Source of the DNA: RGIG8700 sp964568815
GTDB lineage: Bacteria > Bacillota > Clostridia > RGIG6154
Reading direction: 5' to 3'
Assembly (NCBI GenBank): GCA_964568815.1
Contig: CAZMRY010000007.1
Location: 1 to 37,095 of the forward strand
Length of the DNA: 37,095 bases
The translations under genes were made by a program, and so were the position numbers. Positions 30,664 to 37,095 of this stretch are shown in pieces. Each line of letters starts with the position of its first letter. Positions within the stretch are counted from its first letter, which is position 1. The notes beneath the pieces are model-generated. The model was given only the letters and a program-made list of their open reading frames with translations. It did no database searches and was not told the origin of the DNA.

Positions 30664-30720
30664 GTTATTACAATCTTCATCGGTTTCAGGATTTTAAAGC
30701 ACAATTTGGATAAAACTTGT

Positions 30721-30778
30721 GCCGTCATGCCGTCATGACATCATGATATCATGATATCATAAAGAGAGTAACAAAAAA
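30721..30778 (+). repeat. Octamer tandem repeat plus dispersed ATGATATCAT motif, copy 2
   Basis: Near-tandem 8-mers of GTCATGCC to ATCATGAT type (about 30724-30760) run into ATGATATCATAAAG (30751-30764) and AGTAACAAAAAA (30767-30778), the same bipartite motif as at 2085-2112 with the same 2-nt spacing. Confidence 0.65.
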
Positions 30779-30816
30779 TGGGCAGTAAAATAACTTTGTT
30801 ATATTTTACTGCCCAT
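30778..30816. other. Long hairpin in the leuS downstream spacer
   Basis: ATGGGCAGTAAAATA (30778-30792) and TATTTTACTGCCCAT (30802-30816) are perfectly complementary over 15 bp. It could be a transcription stop or the end of a small insertion. No T-run follows. Confidence 0.6.
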
Positions 30817-30863
30817 TATTCCTTCCGTCAGGGGATAGGAAAAAATGTTTCAGCAAATAAATG

Positions 30864-30920
30864 CCTCCCCTGTGTAAGGGGAGGTGGGTTTTGTAAAGCA
30901 AAACTCGGAGGGGTTGTGAC
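30864..30920 (+). repeat. CCTCCCC multi-hairpin element
   Basis: CCTCCCC (30864-30870) pairs with GGGGAGG (30878-30884); GTTTTG (30888-30893) pairs with CAAAAC (30899-30904); a further GGAGGGG (30907-30913) can compete for the first arm. GC-rich and unlike the surroundings. I recognise this general layout from intergenic repeats in gut Clostridia, from memory and not from a search. Confidence 0.55.
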
Positions 30921-30945
30921 AATCCTCCTTTATACAATGAATACT

Positions 30946-31018
30946 GTGAAGTTGCTTCGCAGTGAAGTTATCGCTGATAGTGAAGTTCACTATTGTGAGT
31001 GAAGTTGTGCTGTGCACA
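30946..31018 (+). repeat. GTGAAGTT linker-hairpin array 3
   Basis: GTGAAGTT at 30946, 30962, 30980 and 30999 (spacings 16, 18 and 19). The inserts are short palindromes: GCttcGC, ATCgctGAT, CACtattGTG and GTGCtGTGCAC. This is the cleanest of the three arrays because all copies face the same way. Confidence 0.78.
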
Positions 31019-31029
31019 GTAATCTCGTT

Positions 31030-31055
31030 GCCGAGTGTATGAACACTCGGCTTTT
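31030..31055 (+). terminator. Terminator-like hairpin between leuS spacer and the surface hydrolase
   Basis: Stem GCCGAGTG (31030-31037) and CACTCGGC (31044-31051) with a 6-nt loop and TTTT on the plus side. It lies 4 bp after the stop of the minus-strand hydrolase, where no U-tract exists on the minus strand, so it works best for plus-strand readthrough and perhaps as a 3' stabiliser for the hydrolase message. Confidence 0.65.
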
Positions 31056-31058
31056 GTA

Positions 31059-32789
31059 TTATTGATTAAATCTTTCGATAATAGCCAGTATTCTTAAAGG
31101 TGTGTTATATTTTGCTTTAAGTGTTACAGTTTTTCCGCCTGTACCGCTTATACCGCTTGTAACGTAGTTCATTTCACCGTAAACTGATGTTGTTGTGAGT
31201 GTCTGAACTTCTTTTCCGTCTATTAAAACAGTAATATCGTTTGCCGCATTTCCTGAAACATAGCTGATGAATATTTCAGGTGCAGAGGTTTTAAAGGTCA
31301 TTGTTGAGTCTGCAACATTGGTATATACCGCTCCCTGTGGGTAGTATGGAAATTCATAGAACTTTGTTGGGATCGGCGTAGGAAGGTCGTTCCTTGGGGT
31401 TTCACTGTTACAGAGATACCATTTTCCGCTATATGCAATTTTAGGGTCTGTTACATAAACATAATTGTATCTGCTCATAACCTTAACTCTGTCTGACGCA
31501 CAGAAGAAACTGTTCTGAGCCTGTACAGGCTTAAGGAAGCTTTCAAGACCGTTTTTTTCAAAGGCATCAATAATAGCCTGTCCGAAAAGCTGATAGCCTG
31601 TGCTGTATGGATGAACATTATCTGTAGGATAATATTTCTTTTCATCTTCAAGCCACTGTTTGTATGATGTAGAAGTTTTTTCTTTGTCTGCTTCATAAAG
31701 AGAAAGTCCATATGCGTGAGCATCTACAGATGGAATGTTATAGAACCTTGCAACCTCTTCTTTTGATTTTCTGCTGAATTCAACATTTTCCAGGTCTTTG
31801 TCTTCGTATGCGTGGTTAGAATAAAGGAACATAACAGCAGGAACCTTTTCAGCTTTTGTGCTCTGATATACCATAGATTCCATATAAATCTGTTGTTTTG
31901 ACGCATTACTGCTTCCATAACTTCTGTCGTTAACAGCAAATTCAATAACAACCATATCAGGATTGTGTGCAAGGACATCTCTTGAAAATCTCTTTGCACC
32001 GTATTCAGATGTAGTACCGCCAATACCTGCGTTTATTGTTTTGACCTCTTTATCAGGCATTTTTTCCTGTATGTATTTTTTAACCATACCCTGCCAAACA
32101 TCGCCGCCCTGTGTTAAAGAACCGCCGATAAAGGCAACAACGAATTTTTCTTTCTCAGTTTCTTTTTCAGGTTCAGGTTCAGCAACTTTTAAGTTTGTTG
32201 CCATTCTCTGTGCAATAGCGAGTGCCTGCTCTCTTGTGCAGAGACCCTTTGGCTCAAAGCTAGCCTCTGTACCTTTTATGTAGCCCTGTGCATTCATAAA
32301 GTATACAGATTCTATTGCATAATCTGAAATACTATTATGGTCTGCAAACTGTGAAGGCATTTCAAAATCGAGAGCATCATTTCCTGTTATTTTCTTATAA
32401 ACTCTTGCAAGCATAGCTGCCGCCTGTTCTCTGGTTAAGTTTTCGTCAGGTGAAAAGGTTGTAGCCGTTGTACCTGATGTTATACCAAGCTTATATGCTT
32501 TAACAATTTCTGCATCATTTGTGTCTGTAAATGGGTTATCACCGCTTGGTGCCTGATTTCCTGTAACTGCTTCATAGATTTTAACAGTTAATGCTGCCTG
32601 TTCTGCTCTTGTGATGTTTAAGGTTAAATCCTTGTTTTCAAGGGCTGTTGGATAAACACCGTTTTCAACTGCTTTTTCAAGCTCAGGCTTTGCCCAGTCT
32701 GATGCGTTTGTCCACTTGCTTTCTGCCATTACTGATATGCAAGAAAAAGCAAGGCATAAAACAATAAGTAATGAAATAATCTTTTTCAT
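31059..32789 (-). CDS. Cell-surface SGNH/GDSL hydrolase with three SLH domains
   Basis: 576 residues. A signal peptide (1-22) is followed by three S-layer-homology repeats (about 25-80, 85-140 and 145-200; 'ITRAEQAALTVKIYE', 'LTREQAAAMLARVYK', 'CTREQALAIAQRMA'), a Glu/Lys/Pro linker (about 203-215) and an SGNH catalytic domain: S224 in GGSLTQGG, the NAGIGGT block (253-259), N287 in FAVND, and D390/H393 in TDNVHPY. A beta-rich C-terminal module (about 425-576) may bind carbohydrate. Likely a wall-anchored esterase, such as a polysaccharide deacetylase. No operon partners. Confidence 0.9.
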   Translation of the reverse strand: MKKIISLLIVLCLAFSCISVMAESKWTNASDWAKPELEKAVENGVYPTALENKDLTLNITRAEQAALTVKIYEAVTGNQAPSGDNPFTDTNDAEIVKAYKLGITSGTTATTFSPDENLTREQAAAMLARVYKKITGNDALDFEMPSQFADHNSISDYAIESVYFMNAQGYIKGTEASFEPKGLCTREQALAIAQRMATNLKVAEPEPEKETEKEKFVVAFIGGSLTQGGDVWQGMVKKYIQEKMPDKEVKTINAGIGGTTSEYGAKRFSRDVLAHNPDMVVIEFAVNDRSYGSSNASKQQIYMESMVYQSTKAEKVPAVMFLYSNHAYEDKDLENVEFSRKSKEEVARFYNIPSVDAHAYGLSLYEADKEKTSTSYKQWLEDEKKYYPTDNVHPYSTGYQLFGQAIIDAFEKNGLESFLKPVQAQNSFFCASDRVKVMSRYNYVYVTDPKIAYSGKWYLCNSETPRNDLPTPIPTKFYEFPYYPQGAVYTNVADSTMTFKTSAPEIFISYVSGNAANDITVLIDGKEVQTLTTTSVYGEMNYVTSGISGTGGKTVTLKAKYNTPLRILAIIERFNQ

Positions 32790-32817
32790 ATGTATTCTCC
32801 TTTTTGATGTTTGCTAT

Positions 32818-32846
32818 ATTGTAACATATTGTTAATTAAAAAGCAA
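32818..32846 (-). promoter_or_regulatory. Promoter of the SLH/SGNH gene
   Basis: On the minus strand TTGCTT (32841-32846) and TACAAT (32818-32823) are 17 nt apart, about 30 bp before the ATG, followed by an AAAGGAGA ribosome binding site. Confidence 0.6.
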
Positions 32847-32861
32847 GTAAAACCGACAATG

Positions 32862-33365
32862 TTAATTGTCGGTTTCCCATTTTGAGGCAATGTATTTTTC
32901 AACATCTGCAACTTCTATATCAAGGCTGTATGCAAATTCTCTGTGGAGAAGTTTTGTACCTTCATTTAAAAGCCTTTCATCTGAAAGCCTTAACTTTTTG
33001 TTAATTACTTCTTTTTTTCTTTTTTCTTCATACAAAAGGGCAACGGATTTTAAAAGTCCGATGCTGTCTTCTTCTCTGATGTATGTTGAAATCACTTTTT
33101 GTCTTTGTCTGTCATCTGCAATCCATTCTTCTTTACTTTCAGATGCGGTTTTTATATGAAAGTCTATTTCCTTTTTGGTAAGGGGCTTTCTTAATTTAAC
33201 ACCGCCGTCTACAGGTACAAAATATTTTTCGCCTTTTGTGTCATAGACAGATTTTAAAATATAGTATTCCCTTTCCTCCATACCGCTGAATTTCTGCTTT
33301 TTTATGTCCTCCACAATGCAAATACCCGTTCCCGGATAGATAACGCTGTCGCCGATACAGTACAT
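32862..33365 (-). CDS. CarD-like transcriptional regulator
   Basis: 167 residues from the ATG at 33365 (MYCIGDSVIYPGTGICIVED) with AGAGGA upstream; the frame is open 14 codons further but those lie in the promoter. The N-terminal CarD/TRCF RNA-polymerase-interacting domain ('GDSVIYPGTGICIVEDI', 'YYILKSVYDTKGEKYFVPVD') is followed by a helical C-terminal domain with heptad-like charged helices. CarD proteins bind the RNAP beta subunit and stabilise open complexes. It is just downstream of sigE but has a promoter of its own. Confidence 0.88.
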   Translation of the reverse strand: MYCIGDSVIYPGTGICIVEDIKKQKFSGMEEREYYILKSVYDTKGEKYFVPVDGGVKLRKPLTKKEIDFHIKTASESKEEWIADDRQRQKVISTYIREEDSIGLLKSVALLYEEKRKKEVINKKLRLSDERLLNEGTKLLHREFAYSLDIEVADVEKYIASKWETDN

Positions 33366-33397
33366 TTCAAATCCTCTCATTCTTAAGACTTTACTAT

Positions 33398-33427
33398 ATT
33401 CTAACACATTTTTCTTATGAATTTCAA
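33398..33427 (-). promoter_or_regulatory. Promoter of the CarD-like gene
   Basis: TTGAAA (33422-33427) and TAGAAT (33398-33403) on the minus strand with 18-nt spacing, in the 69-bp gap after the sigE stop. A sporulation-sigma promoter cannot be excluded. Confidence 0.5.
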
Positions 33428-33434
33428 GTGAAAA

Positions 33435-34133
33435 TTAATCGACAAGCAGTTGTTTTTCTATTTCTTTCTTAAGTCTTTTGATAATTCTTTTCTCAAGGCG
33501 TGAGATATAGGACTGTGAAATTCCAAGAATTGATGCAACCTCTTTCTGTGTTAACTCATCTTCCCCTGAAAGTCCAAACCTTAAGCTTATAATCTCTCTT
33601 TCTCTTGGGGAAAGCTTTGAAAGTGCATCGCCTAAAAGCTGTCTGTCTACTTCATCGTCAATGGTTTTCTGAATTAAGTCCACATCCGAGCCAAGAACAT
33701 CCGAAAGCACAAGCTCGTTACCGTCGCTGTCAGTATTTAATGGCTCATCTATAGAAATTTCCTGCTTTTTACCGGAAATTTTTCTTAAATGCATCAGAAT
33801 TTCATTTTCAATACACCTTGAAGCGTAGGTTGCAAGCTTTATGTTTTTATCTGCCTTAAAGGTGTTTATTGCCTTTATAAGACCTATTGTTCCTATAGAA
33901 ATCATATCCTCGGTGCTTACGCCTGTGTTTTCAAAGCGTCTTGCTATGTAAACAACAAGCCTTAAATTATGTTCAATCAATATTTTCCTGTTTTCCTCAT
34001 CTGCTATATTTAAAACAAGCTCTCTTTCCCTTTCGGGTGAAAGAGGCGGAGGGAGTATTTCTCCGCTTCCTATATAATAAACCTCATTTTCTTTGAAAAA
34101 TAGCTTCAACAGCTTTTTTATAAGTCCAAACAT
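33435..34133 (-). CDS. sigE: Sporulation sigma factor SigE precursor
   Basis: 232 residues. The N-terminal pro-sequence (about 1-30, hydrophobic and basic, ending near YYIGSGEILPPPLS) is the part removed by SpoIIGA. Sigma region 2 ('LRLVVYIARRFENTGVSTEDMISIGTIGLIKA') and region 4 with its HTH ('LTQKEVASILGISQSYISRLEKR') are intact. It directs mother-cell transcription early in sporulation. The ATG lies inside the end of spoIIGA (16-nt overlap) with GGAGG upstream, so the protease and substrate are co-translated. sigG, often next in Bacillus, is replaced here by a CarD-like gene. Confidence 0.95.
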   Translation of the reverse strand: MFGLIKKLLKLFFKENEVYYIGSGEILPPPLSPERERELVLNIADEENRKILIEHNLRLVVYIARRFENTGVSTEDMISIGTIGLIKAINTFKADKNIKLATYASRCIENEILMHLRKISGKKQEISIDEPLNTDSDGNELVLSDVLGSDVDLIQKTIDDEVDRQLLGDALSKLSPREREIISLRFGLSGEDELTQKEVASILGISQSYISRLEKRIIKRLKKEIEKQLLVD

Positions 34134-34894
34134 TCAATGCCTCCAAGTAATATATCAAAATTATTTTCAAAATCCTCGTCAACGGGCACAACCGCATACT
34201 TAACCTCTTTACCATCTATCAGAAGCTTTTCGGGTATAAAGCCCTGCCCTTTTGCTCCTCCGCTTATTGTTGTGTATTCAAGAACACAAAGCTCTTCTTT
34301 AACAATGCCTTTTGTGTATTTGCTGTTAACAAAGGCAACGGGAAAACCCTCGGGGGTTGTAAGGGTGTTTCCCGTATCCACATAGCCTGAAAGCTTAACC
34401 CTTTTACCGCCATTTTCTATTTCAACGGTCTTGAAAAGCTCTCTTTTTCTTACCTTAACATAAACTCCTTCAATATAAAGATTGAGGAGAAACAAAAATA
34501 ACAGAAAAACAAGAAATATGTACGGATAACCTAAATTGAGAAACAAAGCATCTTCACTGCCCTCAAGCTTTGCAAAAGATGCAAAAGCCATATAAAGACC
34601 GCAAAGACAAAAGCTTGAAATAAACAGAGTGCATAAAAGCCTTATGTAACCTCTTGGTGACTGCCTGTAGCTGATATAAACCATAACAAAAGCACAAAGG
34701 AGCTTTAAAACTGCGTTTATAACAGGATGAATATAGCATATAACTGAGAAAATACCGTAAAATGCACCAAAGCATCCTCCAAGCACAAGCCTTATCCACC
34801 GTATTTTCATTTTAAGCACATATCCTGAGGCATATAAAAGCAAAGTGTTTATGATAAAATTGTAGAAGAATAAAACATCAAGATACACAACCAC
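34118..34894 (-). CDS. spoIIGA: Sigma-E processing peptidase SpoIIGA
   Basis: About 258 residues. I prefer the GTG at 34894 (MVVYLDVLFFYNF) because GAGGTGA lies just upstream; a GTG 9 nt earlier (34903) overlaps that site. Five or so membrane helices fill the first 145 residues, then a cytosolic aspartic-protease-like domain with the catalytic GYVDTGNTL motif (DTG at about 173-175 from this start). It activates pro-SigE in response to a forespore signal. Presence with sigE is the clearest sign that the host forms, or recently formed, endospores. Confidence 0.92.
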   Translation of the reverse strand: MVVYLDVLFFYNFIINTLLLYASGYVLKMKIRWIRLVLGGCFGAFYGIFSVICYIHPVINAVLKLLCAFVMVYISYRQSPRGYIRLLCTLFISSFCLCGLYMAFASFAKLEGSEDALFLNLGYPYIFLVFLLFLFLLNLYIEGVYVKVRKRELFKTVEIENGGKRVKLSGYVDTGNTLTTPEGFPVAFVNSKYTKGIVKEELCVLEYTTISGGAKGQGFIPEKLLIDGKEVKYAVVPVDEDFENNFDILLGGIECLDL

Positions 34895-34912
34895 CGCCCT
34901 CACCTCAGTATT

Positions 34913-34946
34913 ATTATACAGCTATCTTTGTGCAGAATATGTCATA
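34913..34946 (-). promoter_or_regulatory. Candidate spoIIG promoter with Spo0A-box-like sites
   Basis: On the minus strand TATAAT (34913-34918) is preceded by ATGACA (34940-34945) at a long spacing of 21 nt, reminiscent of the Bacillus spoIIG promoter whose boxes are 22 bp apart and which needs Spo0A. TGCAGAA (34931-34937) and TGTCATA (34940-34946) on the plus strand are 6/7 and 5/7 matches to TGNCGAA. Suggestive only. Confidence 0.4.
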
Positions 34947-34960
34947 ATTTATCCCAAAAT

Positions 34961-34984
34961 AAAAAAACCGCCGAAGCGGTTTTT
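34961..34984. terminator. Terminator of the GH109-like gene
   Basis: AAAACCGC (34964-34971) and GCGGTTTT (34976-34983) with a CGAA loop; on the minus strand it is followed by a long T-rich run. It starts within a few bases of the stop of the minus-strand oxidoreductase. Confidence 0.85.
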
Positions 34985-34985
34985 A

Positions 34986-36224
34986 TTAATCGAGTGCAAA
35001 TTCAAGGTCTGATTTTTCTCTTGGCATTGCCCATTTACCCTTTGTGAAGTCGGGGATTGCAACAGGAGCGCCACCCATTTTGATGGACTGTTCAGAAAGC
35101 GGTGTTATAGCCATCCATGTTACTGTATCGTATGTGTCAATAGGAGGGGTTGCTTTCTTTTCAATACTTTCTATGTATGCAGCAAGAACCATATAGTCCA
35201 TACCGTCATGTCCTGAGGTTGCGGCAGCATCACCATGTTTTTCCCAGAGAGGATGTTTGTATTTCTTTCTCATTTCTTCGCCGTTGCCGTAGTTTTTCTG
35301 CCAACAGAAATGAATCCATTCACAATCTTTTTCATATTCTTCTCTTTCGGCTTCAAGATAGTAGGTATCGCCGTCCTCAAAGAAACCGCCCTTTGTTCCT
35401 CTTACTGTAAAGCCTCTTGAATAAAATCTTGGGAGTGTTGTATCAAGGGTTAATGTGATTGTTTCACCGTTTGCACAGGTAATAATTGTTGTAATAATAT
35501 CTCCCTGATTAAAAACTGTGTCATTAAGATGTGAGAGAGTGTCCTGATGTTCTTTTACATATTCAGCAAGTCCCACAGCTTTTGATGCAACGCTGTTAAG
35601 CTGAAGCATTCTGTTTCCCCTGTTTATATTGAGAACCTTTGCAATAGGTCCAAGCTCGTGAGTAGGATAATTATCACAGTTTCTTGAGATATAGTTTCTT
35701 AAACGGTAGTGCTTTCTCTGCACACCATGAGAAACTTCATAAAGAAGTTCATGATGATATCCGCCGCTGCAATGAACAATTGTTCCGAAAATTCCTTCTC
35801 TGACCATTTTAAGAACCGCAAGTTCATCTTTTCCGTAACAGCAGTTTTCGAGCATCATAACATGAATACCTGTTTCTTCATATGTATCAAGAAGGTCGTA
35901 ACATTCTTTGATAGAGTATGCACCGCCAACCTCAATTGCAGGAGGAATACCCTTTTTCATTGCTTTGATTGCCAGAGGAATGTGTGATTCCCAGTATGTC
36001 ATAATGAACACACCGTCCATCTCAACATCAAAGAATTCATCTTCATTTGTTGTTGAAAACGGTACGCTGATTGAATTTTCTTCAAAAAGCTTTTTTGCTT
36101 CTTCAATTCTTTCTTCCATAAGGTCGCAGATAGCAACGATTTCTACATCCTTGAAACATTCAAGAATGTTTTTGAGCATACCTGTGCCTCTGTGTCCAAG
36201 ACCAATATAACCAAACTTTGCCAT
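34986..36224 (-). CDS. Gfo/Idh/MocA-family protein, GH109-like
   Basis: 412 residues. N-terminal Rossmann motif GYIGLGHRGTGM. Segments 'YWESHIPLAIKAMKKG', 'EVGGAYSIKECYDLLD', 'VMMLENCCYGKDELAVL', 'YPTHELGPIAKVLNINRGNR' and 'GHDGMDYMVLAAYIES' resemble NAD-dependent glycoside hydrolases of family GH109 (alpha-N-acetylgalactosaminidase type), where the cofactor is used catalytically. The EKP motif of ordinary dehydrogenases is replaced by EVGGAY, as in GH109. No signal peptide, so it would act on imported glycosides. It diverges from an AraC gene with a palindromic site between them. Confidence 0.8.
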   Translation of the reverse strand: MAKFGYIGLGHRGTGMLKNILECFKDVEIVAICDLMEERIEEAKKLFEENSISVPFSTTNEDEFFDVEMDGVFIMTYWESHIPLAIKAMKKGIPPAIEVGGAYSIKECYDLLDTYEETGIHVMMLENCCYGKDELAVLKMVREGIFGTIVHCSGGYHHELLYEVSHGVQRKHYRLRNYISRNCDNYPTHELGPIAKVLNINRGNRMLQLNSVASKAVGLAEYVKEHQDTLSHLNDTVFNQGDIITTIITCANGETITLTLDTTLPRFYSRGFTVRGTKGGFFEDGDTYYLEAEREEYEKDCEWIHFCWQKNYGNGEEMRKKYKHPLWEKHGDAAATSGHDGMDYMVLAAYIESIEKKATPPIDTYDTVTWMAITPLSEQSIKMGGAPVAIPDFTKGKWAMPREKSDLEFALD

Positions 36225-36265
36225 AATTCATACCCCTTTACAAATCATATTTGTTATGATACACT

Positions 36266-36294
36266 TATGATATCATACCGAAATTATAAGTCAA
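36266..36294 (-). promoter_or_regulatory. Promoter and palindrome between the GH109-like and AraC genes
   Basis: On the minus strand TTGACT (36289-36294) and TATCAT (36267-36272) are 16 nt apart. The perfect palindrome ATGATATCAT (36267-36276) covers the -10. Related CCGAAAT(T/C)ATA half-sites occur at 36278 on plus and at 36325-36313 on minus, facing each other. Likely operator for the divergent AraC protein. Confidence 0.5.
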
Positions 36295-36343
36295 GCTAAA
36301 TAAAGGCACTAAAAGTATGATTTCGGACACTTTGGAGGTATAT

Positions 36344-37095
36344 ATGCTTATACATACACCAACTGAAAAATTCAATATTGTTTCTATAAACTCTTTTTTT
36401 CAGAGAAATTATAAAGAGGACAGAGAGTTTGCAGGGGAAATGCATGACTTCTGGGAAATGGTTTATATTGACAAGGGCAGGCTTACGATTTCGGAGGACG
36501 AAAAGGTTTATGAGCTTTCAAAGGGACAGGCAATTTTTCACGCACCTATGGAGTTTCATAAGTTTTTTGCAAAGAAAAGCGAACCTACAGACTTTAAAAT
36601 AATTTCTTTCAATTTAGATACAAATCTTGAACACATACTTTCAAAGGGTGTTTTTACTTTAAATCAGTCACATATCCATATGCTTGAAAACACCTTTGCA
36701 CAGATTTCAAGCGGATATGATTTAACAGGAGGAGTTATCAAAGAAAGAGGAAATAATCCTCTTGAAGAAATGCTGGCGGTTAAAATGCTTGAAACATTTT
36801 TACTTTCTCTTTTGTCAGAAGGCTCTCCTGACAGAACACAGCATCTTTCGGTTACTGCACACAGATATAAAGAGGTTATAAATTATATGAATGTAAATGT
36901 TTTTTGGGATTTATCCTTAAAGGACATTGCAGAAGGCACCCACTTAAGCCCAAGCTATATAAAAAAGCTTTTCAGGGAATATGCAGGTTGCGGAGTTATG
37001 CACTATTTTTCAAAAATGAAAATAACCCAGTCAATTTACTACTTAAAGAAAGGTGAAAGCATAAAAGAAATAAGCGAAAAGCTTGCTTTTTCAAG
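36344..37095 (+). CDS. AraC-family transcriptional regulator (cut by window edge)
   Basis: At least 250 residues, open to the end of the window. ATG at 36344 with GGAGG at 36334-36338. The N-terminal cupin-like domain ('AGEMHDFWEMVYIDKGRLTI', 'KGQAIFHAPMEFHKFF') is followed by the AraC HTH region starting near residue 180 ('WDLSLKDIAEGTHLSPSYIKKLF', then 'GESIKEISEKLAFS' at the edge). The second HTH is incomplete. Divergent from the GH109-like gene, which it probably controls. Confidence 0.88.
   Translation, partial: MLIHTPTEKFNIVSINSFFQRNYKEDREFAGEMHDFWEMVYIDKGRLTISEDEKVYELSKGQAIFHAPMEFHKFFAKKSEPTDFKIISFNLDTNLEHILSKGVFTLNQSHIHMLENTFAQISSGYDLTGGVIKERGNNPLEEMLAVKMLETFLLSLLSEGSPDRTQHLSVTAHRYKEVINYMNVNVFWDLSLKDIAEGTHLSPSYIKKLFREYAGCGVMHYFSKMKITQSIYYLKKGESIKEISEKLAFS

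Noticed and set aside
30946..31018. Possible CRISPR array in the GTGAAGTT repeats
   Set aside because: Repeat units are only 8 nt and the inserts 8-11 nt, self-complementary and of varying length. No cas genes are present.
30612..31058. tRNA or other structured RNA gene in the leuS downstream spacer
   Set aside because: The hairpins are isolated repeats; no cloverleaf, anticodon arm or T-loop sequence could be found.

Overview
The window looks like a scaffold from an uncultured, AT-rich, endospore-forming member of the Clostridia. It carries a spoIIGA-sigE pair, a six-gene Rnf complex, a Firmicutes-type SDR mannonate oxidoreductase beside uxuA, AGGAGG-type ribosome binding sites and many short intergenic hairpin repeats. 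A run of 100 Ns (24050-24149) flanked by an exact 55-nt duplication indicates a metagenome assembly in which two overlapping contigs were padded instead of merged.

Layout. 1-1835: accessory genes, with the start of a RhuM-like gene cut by the edge, an ATP-grasp (R2K-like) protein and a Phd-Doc toxin-antitoxin pair with a clear promoter-operator. 1836-2185: repeat-rich spacer. 2186-3712: secreted transglutaminase-like protein. 3795-6341: polar amino-acid ABC transporter (binding protein, permease, ATPase). 6411-14142: a minus-strand unit rnfC-D-G-E-A-B, then a DacF-type D-Ala-D-Ala carboxypeptidase and a DUF2779-like nuclease. 14152-20198: hexuronate-type catabolism, with two sugar isomerase-like TIM barrels, a Gfo/Idh/MocA dehydrogenase, uxuA and an SDR uxuB, opposite a divergent AraC regulator. 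20199-23974: rdgB, a four-helix-bundle gene boxed by inverted repeats, folD and a YgiQ-type radical SAM protein. 24203-30611: ribosome and translation genes rplU-rpmA-obg-nadD/yqeK-rsfS-leuS. 30612-31055: about 450 bp of stacked repeats. 31059-34946: an SLH/SGNH surface hydrolase, a CarD-like regulator, sigE and spoIIGA. 34986-37095: a GH109-like oxidoreductase divergent from an AraC regulator cut by the edge.

The gene content is mostly ordinary; the unusual part lies between genes. At least eight intergenic sites are built from in-phase tandem heptamers of one loose family (roughly A-R-T-K-N-R-R). Five genes end, and two begin, inside such tracts. In three places the tracts face each other as inverted repeats around a payload: a four-helix-bundle ORF (20920-21333) and two copies of a double-hairpin core (17119-17224 and 20199-20332). 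One end of the ORF cassette is identical over 34 nt to the uxuA-uxuB junction. My working hypothesis is a family of small elements that insert into operons, carry their own stop codons and Shine-Dalgarno motifs, and may be served by the four-helix-bundle protein. This is inference from one window and needs a genome-wide search.

Other repeat classes are arrays of a constant linker (GTGAAGTT or GAGATAT) alternating with self-complementary hairpins of changing sequence, roughly 106-bp imperfect palindromes, and TGTAGGG hairpins.
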